The notes under the pieces are model-generated. The model worked only from the letters and a program-made list of their open reading frames with translations, was not told where the DNA came from and did no database searches. DNA of 64,000 bases. Source: Dichetophora obliterata (taxonomy: Eukaryota; Arthropoda; Insecta; Diptera; Sciomyzidae). Positions 1 through 10,889 of this stretch are shown one piece after another; within the stretch, counting starts at the first letter, position 1, and the number at the start of each line of letters is the position of its first letter. A program made the translations under genes and the position numbers. The stretch covers positions 209,921,406 through 209,985,405 of the forward strand of contig OY986439.1 in NCBI GenBank assembly GCA_963920525.1, in the 5' to 3' direction.

Positions 1-294
1 ACTTTATTTTTTGGGTTTTATTGAGCTGATTTTTGTTAAAAAAGTTTCAACTTTGACGAATTTTATAAAAAAAACCATGCAATACATCAAGTTTTGAATA
101 CCGCATTCATAATACATGTTTTATAATCTGACGAATAAAAATATTTTTGTATAAAATTTAACAAAAAAAAAACCCAAATATCATCCTCAAATTAAAAAAA
201 GCGCACTGTGCGCCGGAGGGGTTTTCTTAACCAGCGATGCCCACGAAAATCATTTGAAGAGTGCAAAAATAACAACAACAATAAAAAGCAACAT
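1..294. other. AT-rich non-coding DNA
   Basis: No coding region is visible. A short near-palindrome, GCGCACTGTGCGC, lies around 200-212. It contains the CACTGTG heptamer seen at the Transib end further right, but has no partner end or target duplication here. Confidence 0.4.
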
Positions 295-311
295 CAAAAA
301 ATTTGTAGGCA

Positions 312-342
312 CGATAACGATTTCCAGGGCGCCGCGATTTGA
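312..342 (+). repeat. Left terminal inverted repeat of the foldback element
   Basis: GC-rich arm ending in GGGCGCCGCGATTTGA, paired with 1402-1432 in inverted orientation. Confidence 0.65.
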
Positions 343-1401
343 AAGTATTTTCTGGTAGAGAACAACAAAAACAAACGTTTCGCCGAACAAAAAATCGATT
401 ACTCAACTAGTTATCGAGTTATCGATTTTTTTTGCTAAAAGATCTTCAAAAAATCATCAATTTCTTTGCCATTATCCAATGGATCTAAAAAATTGGTATG
501 TCATTTAAAAGATAATTAAATTACCTTTTCAAGGATGTACAATATTTTTATCATTGCAAGCGTATTTGTAATTTTATGAGCAAAACTATATCATATTTGA
601 AATTTGTGATTAAAAAACCGTTATTTTCTACTAAATTTGCATTATTAAGGTACTAAAATTATATTTTATTTTTAAAGCTTGCAATTTAACCTTTAATTTG
701 ATATATTAATATACACATATATATTCCTTACAATTTACACTATATTACAAAAAATTAATAAAAATTGCTATTTGCTATTGCATTGTCCAAAACTGATCAA
801 CTAAAAATTTCAAATTTTTTTCGCTGGCTAGAAAATCCTTTTCATTCATATAAATATTACAGCTACAGTTACAGTAAATATTACAGTTGCCTTAAGAACA
901 GTAATTTATGGTGATATAAAAAAATATGGAATAAGAATACAAAACAACTAAGGTAAATATGCTTGAATGAACAAGGGCAAATTATTTCATCATAAAAAAT
1001 ACATCAAAAATTAAATAAATCATATGTTTTATAAATCAAACGAAAGACAAATTTTCAGGCTTCAATAATTTTGTTTTCATAATCCATAGTAATATCGGTA
1101 GTTTTTGAGAAAATAACGGTTTTATATAAGCAAAATTTTACTTTTGCATACAAATAGATAGAAAATTTTAAATACTCAACGGATTTGATTCATTTAAAAT
1201 TAATATAAAAGCTTTATGTATTACTTTTAAATAATACCTTAATCAGCAATATTGGTTAACAACTTAGAAAAATATAGAGTTTTCTTAAAAAATCTAAAAA
1301 AAAAATTTCTTAAAAAATCGATAACTTGAAAACAAATCGATTAATTTATTTTTCCTTTGGCCATTCTTATTTTTTGTTAAAAAAACTTCCTGAATCCTTT
1401 G

Positions 1402-1432
1402 TCAAATCGCGGCGCCCCAGAAATCGTAATCG
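1402..1432 (-). repeat. Right terminal inverted repeat of the foldback element
   Basis: Begins TCAAATCGCGGCGCCCC, the reverse complement of the left arm with few changes. Confidence 0.65.
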
Positions 1433-1446
1433 CCCCAATTTTTAAA

Positions 1447-2020
1447 TCTGGATGCAATGACGAATTACCAATAACTCGAATACACGCAGAGTCCACGACA
1501 GCGAAATTATGTGTATGAATACTGTGAAAATAATGAATCAAGCTATTCCAACTGTTTCAGTTTTTTGCTAGTCAAAATACATTCTGATTTGCCCAGCTTT
1601 AACCGCGTGGAGGTTTTCAGATATTTATTTTTATTTTTTTTGTTTTATAGTTTTTACTTTTTTTTACTTTTTTTTTGTTTTTTATTTGTTTTACTGTCTT
1701 TTTTGTGTTTTTTTTTTTTTGTGAATTTTCTATTATTATACATTTTTTAATCTTATAATTTTTAATTGCTTTAACTTTAATTGTTTATATTTTTTTTTAT
1801 CTTACTGTTTTATAATTTACTAAACTGTTATATTATTAAGATTTAAATCTATTATTTCCCAAAATTCTTTGCTTGCCATTTTTCAAGTGTATAATTTAAT
1901 TTAATTTAATAACCCCTATAAAAATAATTTATTCTGATGCAGTATAAAAAAGTACCAACCTGCAAATATTTATTTACTTTTTCTCAATGTGTATTTGCAC
2001 AACAAAAAATATAAAGAATA
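1447..2020. other. T-rich non-coding stretch
   Basis: Long T runs between 1621 and 1790 produce a spurious Phe/Leu-rich frame. I see no gene, repeat or RNA. Confidence 0.4.
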
Positions 2021-2025
2021 CGACG

Positions 2026-2065
2026 CACAGTGAGCTATTTGCAGGGTCTAGCCGGTAAAAAATCA
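2026..2065 (+). repeat. Transib left terminal inverted repeat, RSS-like
   Basis: CACAGTG is identical to the consensus RSS heptamer. A 23-nt spacer follows, then the A-rich nonamer-like TAAAAAATC. This resembles a 23-RSS. Confidence 0.85.
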
Positions 2066-2957
2066 AAATGAATTTTATGTGTTTTAATGATTCAGACATA
2101 ATAAGAATTGTCCAATTAGATAAAAAAAAGTAGCCATGGGTGTTTTGAACCGTCCACTAGCCATAATTTTGTAGGTCAAAGATGAAGTTTCAAAAACTAT
2201 TTTTTCAATTGCATGAGCATTAAAGACATCTTATTCAAATTATTCTCATTTTTAGAACAAACGCTGCTCTAGAATTGTGGGTGGAACATATTTTGCTTAA
2301 AAAGATATGCTCGTTTTAATAAAAATAACAACAATTATCATATCTTTAGAGAAGTGCCCATAAAGTTGTCTCAAATTAGAGGTTTTCTCGATGAAAATTA
2401 GCATAATATTTGATATAAGTTGGACCATCTCATTGGTGGCATAAAGAGACATAAACTTGAAACTTCGCTAAAACACTCTTTTCGTTGTATTCTCTTATAT
2501 CGTGAATGATTTATACTTCGCACGACTTCGCATCAAAGTAATATTTCAAGTCAAAGGGCAAACTACCATAATTTTAAGCATTTTTGGAATTTGGCGGCCG
2601 TTTTGGTACAAAGAAGGTCGTATTGACCTATTTTTTGAAGTCTCCATAAAATTTCCAACATTTTGATAGATGCACGCCACAAAAGCCAAAATTAGCTATT
2701 CACAATATAAGCAAGATGCATACATAAAGTGGTCGCAGTAGAACTGCCTTGTACTTTATTTGTGTTATTTGTTCAATATGTATGTAATTGTATTTCGTTT
2801 TGCATTGGAAACCAACAACAAAAATACTGTTATTTCTGAATATGAGTAAATGTGAAAAGTAAAGCAAAAAAACAAGAACGTGCACTTAGAGAAGCAAATA
2901 ATAAGCATTCAGTTGTGAAATTAAATTAAAGAAATAATAATATTAAATAATTAGAAA

Positions 2958-5058
2958 ATGGATCAAAGAAAAATAACATTTTCGAACTCTGAGGTGTTTG
3001 AAAGGTGGATAGCCGCTTCTAAAAATGAACGTTCTCATAAATTATGTTCGACAATATTTGATAAAATAAATATTTCTGACGCTGATGATAAAGAAAAGAA
3101 AAAGGTTAGAAACAAAATTTCTGCGCTTTGTTCGAATATTGAAAAAATGTGGGTTGCAGCAGGTACTCGTAAGGAGAGGTGAGAAAAGCTTATCTAAAAT
3201 ATGTTTATCAGCTTCAAACGGATCAACTTTTTTAGATTTTTGAAAAAGAATGATTCATGGCTTCAAAAGGTTAATGTTGTGGAATTTTATTGCGGCAAAA
3301 GCTCTTATGTTGATATGTTGGATGAACAACCGTCGACATCTAAACGTGGAAGACCTATCAAAACTTTTGATGCCTGTGAGGATCGTGCAAAGCGATACAA
3401 AGTGCGAGATTTGCTAGAGTCACGCTCTGATTCTGTGGCAAACATAATTCAAAGTGTTTCTGAGAAGCCAGAAAATGCTTTGATGCTCAAAAACATTGAA
3501 AAGGGAAATTTACAACGTATGTACACTGGTGAAGAGGCTCTTGCCGTATACATCGATGCAAAACTTTCTCAAAGCAGTTATTTGATTTTGCGTAAGCAAG
3601 CGCTCGCTGCAGGCCATTCTTTGTATCCTTCCAAGTATGTGTTGAGAAAAGCTAAACAGGAATGCTTTCCGCCAGAAACCTCTATTTATGTCGACGAAAC
3701 TTGTGCTTACCTCAATGTGCAAGATATTGTTCACCTTACAACAAGTAGGCTTCTAAAAGCTCAAGAATCAGTTTTAACAAGTACGAAGTTGGACTCATTA
3801 ACTCTTATTTGTAAATGGGGAGGAGATGGAAGTTCTAACCACAGTAATTATAAACAAAAGTTTAAAGCAGAAGGTTGCTCAGATTCGTCTTTATTTGTCT
3901 TATCCTTTGTACCGATACAACTACGAGCAACAGACAATCCAACCAATGTCTTATGGCAAAATTCTAGCCCTTCGTCCACCCGTCTTTGCCGACCCCTGAA
4001 ATTATTGTTTGCAAAAGAAACAGAGGAAATGTCGGTCCAGGAATTTGAAGTCATACGCAATCAAATAGAAAAATTGCAGAATCTGGATTGTTTTGTATTT
4101 TCCCAAAAAGTAACAATAAAATTTGAATTTCTTTTAACAATGATTGATGGGAAAATGGCCAACTATTTAACTAGTCACAAATCCACGCAATCTTGTTACA
4201 TTTGCGGTGCTAAGCCCAGTGAAATGAATAACGTCAACATTGTCAAAGAACCTCATTCAGCATTTTATTCATATGGGCTGGCCACACTTCATGCGTGGAT
4301 AAAGACATTAGAGTGCATGCTGCATATTGCGTACCGGCTAGAATTGAAAAAGTACATGATTCGACAACCTGCATATAAAGAGGCTGTAGCGAATCGAAAA
4401 AAAGATATTCAAATGCGTTTCAAAAATGAGATGGGCCTGATTATTGATGGTGTAAAACCGGGATATGGCACGACAAATGATGGAAATACTGCCAGAAGGT
4501 TTTTTATAAATTATTCAAAGAGTGCTGATATACCTGGACTAGACGAAGAAAACATTAAAAATTTTTATATTATTTTAAGTGTCTTGTCATCAGGATTTGA
4601 TATTAATCTGCATGAGTTTCAAGGATTCATCCTAGAAACTAGAGACAAATATTTAAAATTTTACGACTGGTACCCTATGCCTGTTAGCGTGCACAAGATA
4701 TTATGCCATGCGATCGATGTTATAAAAAATTTCATTGTACCCATTCGGTCAGTTATCTGAAGAAGCTCAGGAAGCTCGCAACAAGGATTGTAGGCGATAC
4801 AGGTTGGCGCACACACGCAAATCTTCAAGAATCAATACAAACAGAGATTTGCTTAACATGTTGTTGATAACATCAGATCCTCTGATCAAATCTTATCGAC
4901 AAAAACCCTTCAAAAAATTTTCATCGCTCCCACCGGAAGTCGTTAGCTTTTTAGTTGAGCCTAGTTTTGATGCCCATAAAGATTTAAGTTTTGAGCTTGC
5001 AGGAACAAGTGAAACGGAAGAAACAGAAAATTTTAGCGAATCTGATTCTGATGAATAG
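2958..5058 (+). pseudogene. Transib transposase (RAG1-core homologue), two exons, one frameshift
   Basis: Exon 1 is 2958-3178. A 57-nt intron (3179-3235, GTGAGA...TTTTTAG) joins it in frame to exon 2 (3236 onward). The predicted product is ~680 aa, the usual Transib length. RAG1-type landmarks appear in order: a first catalytic Asp in GGDGSS (codon 3825), a CRPLKLLFA block matching RAG1 CKPLCLMLA, a second Asp in TMIDGKM (codon 4146), a zinc CYIC motif (4194-4205), a DGNTARRFF block, the paired histidines HKILCH (4692-4709) matching RAG1 HKTLAH, and the SEEAQEARNKDCRRYR block that carries the third catalytic Glu. An extra base near 4746 shifts the frame between the histidines and that Glu block, so the normal mRNA loses the last catalytic residue and the tail up to 5058. 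The C-terminus is acidic and Ser/Glu-rich. All assignments rest on motif recall, not a search. Confidence 0.88.
3179..3235 (+). other. Predicted 57-nt intron in the Transib transposase
   Basis: The GTGAGA donor follows AAGGAGAG and the acceptor is CTTTTTTTAG after a pyrimidine run. Removal joins AG to A (Arg) and places exon 2 exactly in the frame of the downstream RAG1-like region. Length and AT content fit a typical short dipteran intron. Confidence 0.8.
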
Positions 5059-5570
5059 TATAGTAGAAGTTTGGTTTAACTCATAAATGTATGAATCATT
5101 TATTATGAAATTGAATGGGCAGGCCTATTTTAATTTTAAGTCCTTATTTTTTGTTGACATTGAATAATAAGAATTTAATAAAGTTTTTTCAATTCTGTTT
5201 TTTCTATTGTGTTACAAAAGTCAATAAAGTTTTCTTTGATATGTTGGCTGTTCAAAAAGTTCTCGGCCGTCAAAGTTGGGGGGTCCAAACAAAAGGTGTG
5301 GTGCTGACAGGCAGGATTTCTCTGATTCTTCTGAAGCAATTTAGATGAAACCAAGTGCAATCGACGCAGAATTGTCACCATACTCGTGTGAACCTTGAAA
5401 AAAATGTTGAAATTTTTTTTTGACAAAATGGCGTCCATTTAAAAAAAATTCCCCTTAAATATGCCCTAAGACTCTCAAGGACCTCTCGGGAGGTTTTATC
5501 GGTCCTTGATCCTGTCAAAATTTTTCATGGACCCATTTTACACCAAATCCATCTATTTTAAATCTTAAAA
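5059..5570 (+). other. Transib 3' region, non-coding
   Basis: Between the transposase stop and the right end. Contains AATAAA-type sequences near 5177 and 5223 that could serve polyadenylation. No further ORF is convincing. Confidence 0.45.
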
Positions 5571-5610
5571 TAATTTTTGCCGGCTAACTTTTATGGGGTA
5601 GCCCACTGTG
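5571..5610 (-). repeat. Transib right terminal inverted repeat, RSS-like
   Basis: Read on the minus strand: CACAGTG, then about 24 nt, then the A-rich CAAAAATTA. It matches the left end at 11 of the first 12 bases and again at AGCCGG(C/T)AAAAA. Confidence 0.85.
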
Positions 5611-5964
5611 CGACGCATGCTGTTAACGTATATAATGCGAATCCCAAAAACAGTGCAAAACAGCAGCGATCAAAGAACAAAAAGAACAACATGCAACCGC
5701 ATAACAGCTATCGATGGTTCGAAAGAACAAAAACAATAACATTAAGAAGCGAAGCTGAAATTGCAAACTGAATTCGCCGAATTACAACAATCATGAAAAT
5801 ATTGAAGTTGTTGTAAAAGAGTGGAAAGAGTTAGGGGCTGGGCATCGCTGTTCTAAACTAACAAATGCACACAGGACCAACAGAGCAAACAGAATTATTA
5901 TCATAGCTTCGTCGATGTTAAAAAAATGCATGAGAAGCAAAACAAGTAACACAAATAGCATTTT

Positions 5965-6061
5965 CTGCATGTTTATTTAAAACGAAATGAAGGCTGAAAA
6001 AAAATGTTGCTCGTTTCTTTTACGACGATCCGCGTTCATTTCGTTTTACATAAACATGCAG
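5965..6061. other. Near-perfect 26-bp inverted repeat (hairpin)
   Basis: Arms 5965-5990 and 6036-6061 pair at 25 of 26 positions around a 45-nt loop. The arms start CTGCATGTTTAT and end ACGAAATGA. The ~97-nt total is the size of a microRNA precursor or a tiny MITE. Nothing in the sequence decides between these. Confidence 0.55.
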
Positions 6062-7184
6062 TTAATTACATATCAAATTAGCCTTGATTAATTTAACAAT
6101 AGCTGTAATCAGTTCTATGTTATTTAAATATATGTTAAAACTAACACTACAAACAAATTTAATTCAGCAAATTTATTAGTTCTACGTTCTTCTGCAACAT
6201 GTGCGAAAAACTATATGCGTTTGTTTTAATATTTGAAAGTACAAACACATATTTTTATTAACGACACCAAAATGCACTTGATCTTTGGTTTGGCAACGCT
6301 GATTTCAGTACAGTTCATCTCTTAACCAACATTTGTAATGACTTTTGTAAAATCATTTTTGTAAAACATTTGTAAAATTTTTAGCTGAGCTTAAGTTTTC
6401 AGAACTCTTATTGTTGGTTTTCTTGCAGTGTTTTCCCAACAATTTAGCTTATTTTGTATTGCTGTTGATGTTTTTGATTTTTTTTTTACTCATTTTGTTT
6501 ACTCCTCTTTATCCAATGCAGCTCTTCAAATGCGTTTAAGACTTTTTTTATTACACAAGACATTCACTTACAGCAAAATTGTTTTGCTGCAGTTTTTACT
6601 GGTCATATTTTTTTACACAGATAACATAAACACACACACACATCTGTTAACAACGCTGCAGCAGTTAACTCAACAGATTGTCAAAGTTGTCGTTTGAATG
6701 AAGACGCTAATTGTTAGAGTTGACAAATTGTATGAAAAAATGTCTTTCACTAGGCTAGGGTTTGGGAAAAAAACACATGCTGTAAAATAGTTTTTTAAAA
6801 TCCAAATCATTGCCACAACCGCCTACTCTTGGAAACATTGGAAATTCTCAGGGATTTTTGAGACAACAATTAATGAACTCAATTTCTTTAAAGATGTGTG
6901 TTTAATTTATGAAATTGGTTTGCATTTTCAATTGCAAAATAAACTATATGAATAGCATGTGTCACTTAAAAATTTTTATGAAATGGGAAATCATGCAAAA
7001 GCATGACTATTAAACTAGCTAATACATATTTTGCTTTGAAAAATAAATTCAAAAGTTTAGTGCGCTTTGTTTAAGCATGAGCAACAAGCGCATTTTATGG
7101 ATTTCTTTTTTTAATGGCACAGCTATAATGAATTGTTATGAAATCTAACATTTAGTGAATACCTTAAAACATCTGTAAAAATAG

Positions 7185-7210
7185 CAAGTTTGTGTCTTAA
7201 GTCTTTTATT
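7185..7210 (-). promoter_or_regulatory. Dispersed bipartite motif, copy 1
   Basis: Minus-strand reading: ATAAAAGACTTAAG, ACA, CAAACTTG. One mismatch to the core seen in the other copies. Function unknown. Confidence 0.6.
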
Positions 7211-8221
7211 TTTACCTTAAATCACTGTATACATTTAATGTACACAAGCCTTTTTAATGGATTTAACAGAAATTTATGTGTTCTTTAAGTTAAAAACTTA
7301 TGTATAAAACGTTTTTATATGCAAACAAAATTCATTTCTAGTAATGTGAAGATAATTTATTGCCTACAACTTTGTCTTTGAGTTTGCCTACAACTTTGTC
7401 CACGACAAAAGAAACAAATTACAAAAGTGTCAATAGCTGAGTAAAAACATAATATTGATTTGTTAATTTTATATTTGCTGACTAACTCCTTGCTTTCAGC
7501 AGTTAAAGACAGTTTAGGGTTAATCCAGTAATGTTTTCTTCAGCGCAAAAAAAATATGCCATGATATAACATTTATTTAACAAAGTCATAAAAGCGCTCT
7601 TCAGATGAAAACTCTGCAATCTGTAGCTTAAAGCAAGAAATTCAATCTGAAGAAAGTTGTTTGTTTGATTTAACTTTTGCATGGAATCATGAAATAAAGT
7701 GATGATAAATTTGAAATTTCAATTTAATTTTGATGGTTCTCTCGATTGTTTAATCAGGAAATGTGAGCTATGGAATTGTTTTAATTTTGTGGTAAGAATA
7801 CCTGTAACTCCATTAAAAATTATTATTAAAATTATATTTTTACACAAGAAAAATAAATTAAATATCTACCGTTGGTTGCTTGGCATATTATTTGGATTGC
7901 GTGGCCCATATGCCAAGGAAATGCGGTAGCCCGGATTTATTTCCCAGTTTAGATAGAATCTATTTTTTATTGTCTGAAATATTTTGGAAAATAACTGATT
8001 TTTTAATTTTTAATCTTTTCCAAAATTGCACAATACGATCAACTAAGTTTGTTAAAAAATTGTAGCGTTTTCAAAGTTTATGTATGGGACATTTTTAATA
8101 TAGGTTTTAAGGTCACTCTAAATTTAGTTACTTACTGGCATAAAGAGTAAGAAAACTAATAATAAATGCCTTTTACGTAGTTTTTGTGTTTCAAGACCCT
8201 GAGAAAAAATATTTTATATAA

Positions 8222-8320
8222 TATTATAGCCCTCTAGCAAACTCTTTATGGGTGTTTTTTGACACTTTTTAAGAAAATGTTTAAAAAGTGCCCTTAAACG
8301 AAGTCGTAGAGGGTTAAAAT
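8222..8320. mobile_element. Small MITE with CCCTCTA ends (copy 1)
   Basis: Begins TATAGCCCTCTAG and ends GTAGAGGGTTAAAAT, an imperfect inverted repeat of ~10 bp. The interior includes TTTATGGGTGTTTTTTGACA. A related copy lies inverted at 60736-60830 (TTAACCCTCTAC ... GCTAGAGGATTA, with CCCATAAGAAAG inside). Confidence 0.5.
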
Positions 8321-9480
8321 ATTGTAGAAATATGTTTGGTGGACAAAATCCTGGTCAACCCTAAAACAAGAGCTATCTTGAATTTGGATTTTCTAATATA
8401 CGATTCGGATTTAGCGACCACTTATCTTTCTTTGTACCAAGTTTTGTGCTATTCTTACACTGAATAGCCAAGATGTTGAATTTTAACCACATTCTGATAT
8501 TTATGTCTCATAGTGCAATTTAGCAATTCAATTTCCATACAAGTGCAAAATTTATTGCATAAACCATTACAATTTATACAAAACGAAAATTTATTGAATT
8601 AATCAAAAATTTTCTCATTTTATAAAAAATTATCTCACGTTAAGTTCAAAGCATTCTTATAAAAAATATTTGACATATTTTTTTCGTTTTGGAATAAGAA
8701 CCGAGCGAATGAACAAAAGAACAATTTTCCTTTATATTTTTCATAAAACTATCTTAATCTTGATTGTACTGAATAGGTTTTAAAGTAAAATAAGAACATG
8801 CACTTTAAATAGTTAGCGCTAGAGGAAGCAAGAAACGAAGTTAGGAAGTTATGGCGATTTTTGTAAAACTATATTTTAGGACAAATTGAATATATTCTAT
8901 TTATAATTAAAGCATTATTATTACTAGTATCAACCGTGGTCAAAAATGGACCAACTGTCTGTAAAACAGAACAAAAATAAGCACTAACTAGCGTATGTTT
9001 CAGGCACTGTAGCGTAGATTTAAGAAAACATAACATTAGAGATGCAAAGCGTAGATAACAGTACTAGTTTGTCATTTTTGAAGCGGTGAGGTTTGTGTAC
9101 TTGAACCCAAACATAAACCATTGTCTATTATAGCATAAAAATAAACACAAACTTTGATATTCCGAAACTTCATTGGAAAAACAGCTTTGCAAAAATTTGT
9201 CCAACGAAAGTTATATCCCTCCCGAATTAACATCAAGAAGGGGTAAAACGTATGAGCTGGCTCTATTATTATTCCTACCAACATTTCTTTCAAACATATT
9301 CACCTCTTTCAGTCAGCCAGAAAAATTGCCGAAAAGAGTTCATAGATGTTATTACTCTTGAGGTGATCTTTAGAGGAGTCAAATGTATACCAAGGTCCTA
9401 TTATGTTTTCATCTTAAACATTTCCTTTAAACACCTTACAGTTTCTCTCATGGTTAGGCATTTTTTCGGAAAACAAAAAA
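8321..9480. other. AT-rich non-coding stretch
   Basis: Short frames here lack conserved motifs and have no codon bias. No RNA gene or recognisable repeat was found. Confidence 0.35.
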
Positions 9481-9489
9481 AAACATTTT

Positions 9490-10885
9490 TCTAATGCTCA
9501 TGTTTCGGATCCTAGGTCACCAGTCAAAATTTTTTTTCTTCTCATGTGTGAACAGTACCTTTTGAGTGCTAAATTATTTGTTTCCCTCCATTTATAATAA
9601 ATACTTAAAATGTACGACAGCTTTCGTTCTTCATGGCATAAAAATATGTGTATATTTATTTATAGCTTTGGATTGGTGAGAGATATTAATGAAATTTTTA
9701 CCAAAATTACTTTATAAGAGATATAAAAACAAATTTTTAAAAAAAATGAATTTTCGCCAAACAAATCCAGACCTATGATTTTTAATCACAGAAACTGTTT
9801 ATTGAGTTTTGTGTCAAAACAAAGTAGTTTTTGCGAATAAACGGTATGTCATATGAAAAAGTGAAAAATTAAAATTAAAAAAAAAAAGAAAAATAACACA
9901 GAAAAAAAAGATTGATTTATTTTTTGATCAAACATTGAATAGTTAAGGGGCTTTTTAAAAACAATTTTTTTCTTTTGAACTTTCAGTTAAAGAATATTTG
10001 AGGGAAATCGATTGGAAAATAGCGAAGATATTTGCTTACAAAATAAAAAATTTAATTATAAATAGTTTTTCTCCCTCTGAGGCTGGATTTTGCCTCTAAA
10101 GTTTCAGTTAAAGAATATTTGAGGGAAGTCGATTGGAAAATAGCGAAGATATTTGCTTACAAAATAAAAAATTTAATTTTAAATAGTTTTTTCTCCTTCT
10201 GAGGCTGGACTTTGCCTCTAAATAAAATGAGTTGTTCCAAAAAATCTGTAGTTTTCAAGATATTGCAATAGTTTTATCGCAACAAAATATTTGTACCGTA
10301 ATTTTTTTTAGCAACAACTATTCATGCTAAAGTTCGTTATATTGAGAACATTTATAGTTTTTCAGATATCACAATAGTTTTGATGCCAAAATAAAAGAAA
10401 TTTTTAAAAATTTACTATTTATTAGAAATTTCACCACCACAATGTATATTCACACATGTTACATAAAAAAATGCTTATTGTAGGGTATCCGTAGGAGATG
10501 GCGAAAAACGTTTGGACTATTTTTTGTACTATTTCATGTTCTTCCATCTCTTATAGCTTAGCTTTTATTTTAGAAATGCTCATACTTCAGGTCGAAGGAT
10601 CAAAATCCAACCATATTATCCAAGCCTCTTCACCCAGACCTTTCATCCGATACCTCATTCACCATTTTATCTCATCCCAGTCCTTATATTTCTTACTAAA
10701 ATTAGTATAAACTTTCAACGTTAATATTTCCGGTCAGAGGTCATCAATTCAAAATCTACCTTTCGAATGATATACGTTTCACTGCTTATTCCAAAAAAAA
10801 AAAATCAAAAAAGTGTACGACAACATTTGATGTTTGCGTATTAATATACAAGAAGATAATAATATATGTAGGTAAGGAAATTGCT
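9490..10885. repeat. ~1.25-kb dispersed repeat, unit 1
   Basis: Aligns in blocks with 10890-12190 at an offset of about 1230-1290 bp. Shared blocks include TATGTCATATGAAA (9846/11111), ATAAAAAAATGCTTA (10465/11690), GGGTATCCGTA (10481/11711) and CAGGTCGAAGG (10589/11895). Within this unit a ~117-bp piece beginning TTTCAGTTAAAGAATATTTG is tandemly duplicated at 9982 and 10101. No coding content; probably a non-autonomous transposon or satellite-like repeat. Confidence 0.6.
9982..10220. repeat. Tandem duplication of ~118 bp
   Basis: Two consecutive, almost identical segments, each running from TTTCAGTTAAAG through GATTGGAAAATAGCGAAG to GAGGCTGGA(T/C)TTTGCC. High identity indicates a recent duplication. 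Confidence 0.85.
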
Positions 10886-10889
10886 TAAA

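Larger units (their letters stand above)
295..1446. mobile_element. Foldback/MITE-like element with ~31-bp terminal inverted repeats
   Basis: The GC-rich block at 312-342 (CGATAACGATTTCCAGGGCG...) reappears inverted at 1402-1432 with only a few mismatches (27-28 of 31 identical by eye). Further in, the arms match only in patches built around AAATCGATT and GTTATCGATTTTTT. The ~1.1-kb interior is AT-rich and encodes nothing. The inverted GC-rich ends around an AT-rich non-coding core suggest a non-autonomous DNA transposon or foldback element. The exact ends and the target duplication could not be fixed. Confidence 0.6.
2021..5615 (+). mobile_element. Transib DNA transposon (RAG1-like family), near complete
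   Basis: The element runs from 2026 to 5610 (3585 bp) and is flanked by a perfect 5-bp duplication, CGACG, at 2021-2025 and 5611-5615. Its left end begins CACAGTGAGCTA and its right end, read inward on the minus strand, begins CACAGTGGGCTA. Both ends then carry AGCCGG(T/C)AAAAA about 20-30 bp in. Known Transib elements have 5-bp GC-rich target duplications and termini resembling V(D)J recombination signals, and both traits are present. Inside is a RAG1-like transposase on the plus strand (2958-5058). No second ORF resembling RAG2 is visible, which points to Transib rather than ProtoRAG. One frameshift in the transposase suggests the copy is recently dead rather than ancient. Confidence 0.92.
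5616..8215. other. Non-coding host-like DNA
   Basis: No ORF with protein-like composition. It holds a hairpin (5965-6061) and one copy of the dispersed bipartite motif (7185-7210). A short direct repeat, TGCCTACAACTTTGTC, occurs at about 7361 and 7385. Confidence 0.4.

Noticed and set aside
200..212. CACTGTG heptamer as a second Transib end
   Set aside because: Palindromic GCGCACTGTGCGC without the inner AGCCGG(T/C)AAAAA block or a partner end.
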